Shown here in pieces: positions 60,148-64,000 of a DNA stretch of 64,000 bases. The notes below the pieces were generated by a model. That model worked only from the letters and a program-made list of their open reading frames with translations. It had not been told where the DNA came from and made no database searches. The position numbers and the translations under genes are program-made. The DNA comes from Actinospica robiniae DSM 44927 (GTDB lineage: Bacteria; Actinomycetota; Actinomycetes; Streptomycetales; Catenulisporaceae), in assembly GCF_000504285.1 (NCBI RefSeq), contig NZ_KI632511.1:2601372-2665371 (forward strand), given 5' to 3'. How positions within the stretch are numbered: the stretch's first letter is position 1; each line of letters opens with the position of its first letter.

Positions 60148-61248
60148 GTGGACGATGCCTCCCTGCGGCCGAGCAGCAGAAGCGGCCGCCTCAAGGTACT
60201 GATCACAGGCGCCTGCTCGACCATCGTGGTCGCGGCCATGACCGTGACCATGACCCTGCTGCCCGGCACCACCGCCAGCGCCGCCACGAGCATCACTTCG
60301 AACTCGACCGGCACCAACAACGGGTACTTCTACTCGTTCTGGGAGCAGGCCAGCGGCGCCACGATGACGCTCGGATCCGGCAGCAACTACAGCCTGACCT
60401 GGAACACCGGCTCGCAGAACGTCGTGGCCGGCACCGGATGGAACCCGGGCACGAGCAACACCGTGACCTACTCCGGCTCGTGGAACTGCAACGGCAACTG
60501 CTACCTCTCGCTGTACGGCTGGACCACGAACCCGCTCGTCGAGTACTACATCGTCGACAACTACGGCAACTACAACCCGAGCTCCGGCGCCACCAAGCTC
60601 GGCTCCGTCAACAGCGACGGCAGCACCTACGACCTGTACGAGACCACCCGCACCAACGAACCCTCGATCCAGGGCACCGCCACGTTCAACCAGTACTGGG
60701 CGATCCGTGAATCGAAGCGGACCGGCGGCACCATCACCGTGTCCAACATCTTCAACGCCTGGAAGAGCATCGGCCTGAACCTCGGCACCCCCAACTACGA
60801 GATCCTCGCCACCGAGGGCTACCAGTCCAGCGGCAGCTCCAACATCACCGTCACCTCCGGCGGCAGCAACTCCACCCCGCCGACCACGACACCGCCGACC
60901 ACGACTCCGCCGACCACCGGGGCGCCTACGACGCCTCCGGCCGGCGGCTCAGGCTCCTGCAGCGCGAGCTACTCGACCAGCAGCAGCTGGACCGGCGGCT
61001 TCAACGGCAACGTGACCGTGACGGCCGGCTCGTCCGCGATCAGCAGCTGGACCGTGAAGCTCACGCTGGCCAGCGGACAGACCATCAGCAGTCTGTGGAA
61101 CGGTGTGAACAGCGGCACGACCGGGGCGATCACCGTCAAGAACGAGCCGTACAACGGCGCCCTCTCCGCGGGGGCCTCGACCTCGTTCGGATGGACCGCC
61201 ACCGGCACGGCGTCGACCCCGACCAGCATCTCCTGCTCGACCCCGTGA
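60148..61248 (+). CDS. Secreted GH11 endo-1,4-beta-xylanase with CBM2
   Basis: The 366-residue protein starts at a GTG (GAAGGAG before it), with a signal ending near TTASAATS. The GH11 jelly-roll domain spans about 50-235: the nucleophile in [12 protein letters not shown] and the acid/base in [14 protein letters not shown] Thr/Pro linker ([15 protein letters not shown]) joins a C-terminal CBM2 of about 95 residues ([20 protein letters not shown] ... TSISCSTP). It hydrolyses xylan outside the cell and anchors to cellulose or xylan by the CBM. Confidence 0.95.
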   Translation: MDDASLRPSSRSGRLKVLITGACSTIVVAAMTVTMTLLPGTTASAATSITSNSTGTNNGYFYSFWEQASGATMTLGSGSNYSLTWNTGSQNVVAGTGWNPGTSNTVTYSGSWNCNGNCYLSLYGWTTNPLVEYYIVDNYGNYNPSSGATKLGSVNSDGSTYDLYETTRTNEPSIQGTATFNQYWAIRESKRTGGTITVSNIFNAWKSIGLNLGTPNYEILATEGYQSSGSSNITVTSGGSNSTPPTTTPPTTTPPTTGAPTTPPAGGSGSCSASYSTSSSWTGGFNGNVTVTAGSSAISSWTVKLTLASGQTISSLWNGVNSGTTGAITVKNEPYNGALSAGASTSFGWTATGTASTPTSISCSTP

Positions 61249-61355
61249 TGATCAGCACCTGATACGGCACTACCTGACACGACGGCCGACCGGCCCGGGC
61301 TCACCCCGGGCCGGCCGGCCTCGTCTTCTTCCGGGCGCGGTCCGAGCGCGACTCG

Positions 61356-62876
61356 TCAGGGCAGGTCCGAGCGCAGCGCCGAGCCGATGATCGCGATGGC
61401 CTGCGCGATGTCGGCCGGAGTCGCCGCGGCGTAGCCGAGGACCAGGCCGGGCTTGCCCGGCCGCTGGTAGTGCCAGGACAACGGCTGCGCCTTGACCCCA
61501 CGCGCGAGCGCGGCGGCCGCCAGGTCGGTGTCCGCGAACGACGCGTCGAACGTGATCATCAAGTGCAGACCGGCCGCGGCGCCGTGGATTCGCGCCTGAG
61601 GCAAGTGGATCCCGATCGCCTCGATCATCGCGTCGCGACGGCGGCGGTGCCGACGTCGCAGCATCCTCAGATGCCGCTCGAGTTCGCCGGAGTCCATCAA
61701 CTCGGCCAGCACCAGCTGCGAGAGCGAGGGATTGCCGAGATCCGCGTACCGCTTGGCGTCGACCACAGCCTCCTGATACCGCCGCGGCGCGAGCAGCCAG
61801 CCGACCCGCAGGGCAGGCGCGAGGATCTTCGACACGCTGCCCGCGTAGAAGACCTGCTCGGTGAGCATCGCGCGGATGGCCGGGACCGGCGGCCGGTCGT
61901 AGCGGTGCTCGGCGTCGTAGTCGTCCTCCAGGATCAGCCCGCCCTCGTCGGCCCAGCGCGCCAGTTCGCGCCGTCGGGCGCCGTCGAGCACGACCCCGGT
62001 CGGGAACTGATGCGCCGGAGTGAGCGCGACGGCCGCGGCACCGCTCGCCCGCAGCTCATCCACCCGCAGCCCGCAGGAGTCGACGGAGACCGGCGGCGTG
62101 CGCAGGTGCTGGCTCGTCAGATGCTGGCGGACACCGAGCGAACCCGGGTCCTCCAGGGCGATCTCCCCGATGCCCTCCTGCTTGAGCACGTGCGCGACCA
62201 GGCCGAGCGCCTGCGCCACGCCGGTGACCACGACCACGTCCCGCGGATCGACCCGGATGCCGCGGTTGCGCCCGAGCCAGTGCGCGACGGACTGCCGGAA
62301 TCGGGCGACGCCGCGCGGATCCCCGTAGCCGAAGGCGGCCGGAGTGAGCGAGGTGAGCACCTGGCGTTCGGCCCGCAACCAGGCGGATCGGGGAAACGCG
62401 GCCAAGTCCGGCACCCCGGGCGTCAGGTCGATCCGGGCCGGGCTGAGGCGCAGCGCGTCGAAGACGTCGGCGGTCGGCGTGAGGCCGAAGTCCAGGCCGG
62501 GCAGAGATTCTGCGCGCACCTCGTCGGTCGGCGCCGCGGCCGGCCCCGCCGGAATCGGGGCGAGCGGAGCGGCGACGACGAACGTGCCGGCCCGGCCGCG
62601 GCCGGCCACCTGCCCGTCCTCGATCAACCGCTGGTAGGCCTCGGTCACCACACCGCGCGAGACGCGCAGCTCCTCCGCAAGCACTCGGCCCGGAGGCAAC
62701 CGCGCGCCGATCGGCAGCCGTCCGTCGGCGATGGCGGCGCGGAACTGGTCGGCCAGGTACGCGGAGAGCCCGCCGTCCGGCGCCTGGGCCAGACCCAGCT
62801 GCAGGAAGTCAGTGCCCGGATTCTCCCGGCCGGCGACTTTGGACCGGTCGGATCGGGCCGCATTGGATCTGTCCAC
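61356..62876 (-). CDS. MocR/PdxR-type regulator (GntR DNA-binding domain fused to aminotransferase-like domain)
   Basis: The 506 residues have an N-terminal winged helix (LRVSRGVVTEAYQRLIEDGQ) and a fold-type I aminotransferase-like domain from about residue 130, with ILEDDYDAEHRYD and the PLP lysine in YAGSVSKILAPALRVGWLLA. These proteins bind PLP and often regulate PLP synthesis or an adjacent transporter. It is divergent, only 29 bp, from an EamA transporter, its likely target. Confidence 0.9.
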   Translation of the reverse strand: MDRSNAARSDRSKVAGRENPGTDFLQLGLAQAPDGGLSAYLADQFRAAIADGRLPIGARLPPGRVLAEELRVSRGVVTEAYQRLIEDGQVAGRGRAGTFVVAAPLAPIPAGPAAAPTDEVRAESLPGLDFGLTPTADVFDALRLSPARIDLTPGVPDLAAFPRSAWLRAERQVLTSLTPAAFGYGDPRGVARFRQSVAHWLGRNRGIRVDPRDVVVVTGVAQALGLVAHVLKQEGIGEIALEDPGSLGVRQHLTSQHLRTPPVSVDSCGLRVDELRASGAAAVALTPAHQFPTGVVLDGARRRELARWADEGGLILEDDYDAEHRYDRPPVPAIRAMLTEQVFYAGSVSKILAPALRVGWLLAPRRYQEAVVDAKRYADLGNPSLSQLVLAELMDSGELERHLRMLRRRHRRRRDAMIEAIGIHLPQARIHGAAAGLHLMITFDASFADTDLAAAALARGVKAQPLSWHYQRPGKPGLVLGYAAATPADIAQAIAIIGSALRSDLP

Positions 62877-62905
62877 CGGGCCATTGTCTCAGGCACGCTG
62901 GCCGC

Positions 62906-63868
62906 ATGAGTTTACGAACGGACTCGGCTCCGGCAGCGGAAGCCGATCTCGGATCCGGACCGCGCCGGCCGGTCCGGGCCCGCAACCTCGCCACCGGCAC
63001 CGTCGCGATGACCCTGCTCGGCGCGAGCGTCGGCGTCTCCCGCACGCTGACCACGGCTCCGCTCTTCACCGCGCAGGCCCTGCGCTATCTCGTGGCCGGG
63101 CTGGTCCTGCTGGCCATGGCCAAGCGCGCCTGCGCCGCATTGGTCTGGCCGCGCGGCAGGGAATGGCTGTGGCTCACCGGGATCGCCGCGGTGGGGCTCG
63201 TCCTTTTCAACGTCGCGATCGTGCGCGGGCTCGACCATGCCGAGCCCGCGGTCATCGCCGTCGCAGTGGCCTGTGTCCCGATCGTGCTCGGCGTCGTCGG
63301 GCCCTTGCTCGAGCGACGCGTTCCTAGTCGCAGGATCCTGATCGCGGCGGCCACGGTCACCGCGGGCAGCGCCCTGGTCGAAGGCACCGGCCGCACCGAC
63401 GCGATCGGGCTCGCCTGGGCGGCGGTCGTGCTCGCGTGCGAGGCCTGCTTCACCCTGCTGGCCGTCCCGGTGCTGCCGCGGCACAGTGCGTGGGGCGTCT
63501 CTGTGCACTCGGTGTGGATCGGCGCGATCATGTTCGCGGTGCTCGGATGCGCCACCGAGGGTCCGAGCTCGGTCGCCCGGATCACCGCGAGCCAGTGGGC
63601 CGCGCTCGCCTACCTCGCTCTCATGGTGACCGCGGTCGCCTTCATCTGCTGGTACTCGACCGTCGCCGCGCTCGGTCCCGGCGCCGCGGGCGTGCTGACC
63701 GGGATCGCGCCGGTCGCCGCCGCCCTGACCGGCGTCGTCCTCGACGGCCGGACGCCGGCCGTGTGCGTGTGGTGCGGCATGCTCGTGGTGTTCTGCGGCC
63801 TGGCCGTCGGGCTGGCCGGCGGCCGTGCGATCACCCGGGTGCCGCGTCGGCGCACCGGGCCGAGCTGA
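62906..63868 (+). CDS. EamA family (DMT superfamily) transporter
   Basis: The 320-residue protein has about ten membrane helices in two EamA repeats: SVGVSRTLTTAPLFTAQALR, LRYLVAGLVLLAMAKRACAA and ALAYLALMVTAVAFICWYST, then GAAGVLTGIAPVAAALTGVV. Members move small metabolites such as amino acids or nucleotide-sugars, usually out of the cell. It is divergent from a MocR regulator. Confidence 0.88.
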   Translation: MSLRTDSAPAAEADLGSGPRRPVRARNLATGTVAMTLLGASVGVSRTLTTAPLFTAQALRYLVAGLVLLAMAKRACAALVWPRGREWLWLTGIAAVGLVLFNVAIVRGLDHAEPAVIAVAVACVPIVLGVVGPLLERRVPSRRILIAAATVTAGSALVEGTGRTDAIGLAWAAVVLACEACFTLLAVPVLPRHSAWGVSVHSVWIGAIMFAVLGCATEGPSSVARITASQWAALAYLALMVTAVAFICWYSTVAALGPGAAGVLTGIAPVAAALTGVVLDGRTPAVCVWCGMLVVFCGLAVGLAGGRAITRVPRRRTGPS

Positions 63869-63888
63869 CCCGGCCTAGCCTGGACGGT

Positions 63889-64000
63889 ATGGCTGTGTCG
63901 AACGACGAGGTCGCCGCCGCCTTGACCGAACTGGCCGAGCTGACCTCGATCAGCGGCGGCGACGCGTTCAAGGCGCGCGCGTACGAGAAGGCCGCGCGGG
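63889..64000 (+). CDS. 5' end of a PolX-type DNA polymerase/3'-5' exonuclease gene
   Basis: The 37 visible residues MAVSNDEVAAALTELAELTS and GDAFKARAYEKAA match the helix-hairpin-helix N-terminus of family X DNA polymerases (PolX) with PHP domain. It runs off the right edge; the rest is not seen. It would function in base-excision repair. Confidence 0.7.
   Translation, partial: MAVSNDEVAAALTELAELTSISGGDAFKARAYEKAAR

Overview
This window is from a very high-GC bacterium. The protein families (GPP34/GOLPH3-like, DUF7873, the ECF42/DGPF pair, an HpnR-type radical SAM enzyme, many TetR regulators, ricin-lectin secreted hydrolases) and the frequent GTG/TTG starts point to a soil-type actinomycete (Actinomycetota). 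No rRNA or conventional core-genome cluster is present, so I do not name a genus. The window looks chromosomal, accessory-rich and dominated by metabolism, carbohydrate use and regulation.

Layout. 1-2.9 kb: truncated thiamine-diphosphate enzyme, SDR, and small stress or membrane proteins on the minus strand. 3-9.4 kb: lactonase, ATP-grasp enzyme, an unusual IMP dehydrogenase of the Tritrichomonas type, then cytochrome P450 and TetR on the other strand; this could be a small specialised-metabolism island. 9.5-12.9 kb: two secreted pectin/arabinogalactan-type enzymes carrying ricin lectin modules. 13-20.2 kb: Nudix/APH pair, aldo-keto reductase with divergent MerR, ATP-dependent DNA ligase, GPP34, SRPBCC, then a deletion scar that has truncated a TetR gene and a neighbouring SDR gene. 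20.4-37 kb: amino-acid permease, HpnR-like hopanoid methylase, ECF42 sigma with its DGPF partner, secreted SGNH and deacetylase enzymes, two CNNM/HlyC transporters, a receptor Ser/Thr kinase. 37-43.7 kb: GH25 lysozyme, a gene-free stretch holding two tRNA-like elements in permuted order followed by a minus-strand intrinsic terminator, DUF7873, PRTase, transketolase, hemerythrin. 43.7-55 kb: alpha/beta hydrolase with TetR and a perfect palindromic operator; then a sugar ABC importer with two glycoside-hydrolase-type proteins and a divergent LacI regulator (a beta-L-arabinofuranoside utilisation locus). 55-57.8 kb: a mobile/repeat island, an IS4-family element inserted into one of two inverted copies of a repeat built on a 149-bp palindrome. 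57.8-64 kb: MarR/MFS efflux pair, GH11 xylanase with CBM2, MocR/EamA pair and the start of a PolX-type gene.

How they work together. The plant-polymer theme is clear: GH43, PL9, GH127, the (alpha/alpha)6-like enzyme and GH11 would act outside the cell or on imported oligosaccharides, and the ABC importer would bring sugars in under LacI control. Several regulator/target pairs have recognisable operator DNA between them (MerR, two TetR, MarR, and CGAA-N-TTCG boxes before the xylanase).

The most unusual observation is at 38.6-38.83 kb: on the minus strand, two different tRNA 3' halves (T-arm plus acceptor 3' strand) are each followed after 7 nt by the matching 5' half (acceptor 5' strand plus D-arm). 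The acceptor stems match 7/7 in both, and the anticodon stems also pair. I read these as candidate circularly permuted tRNA-like genes.
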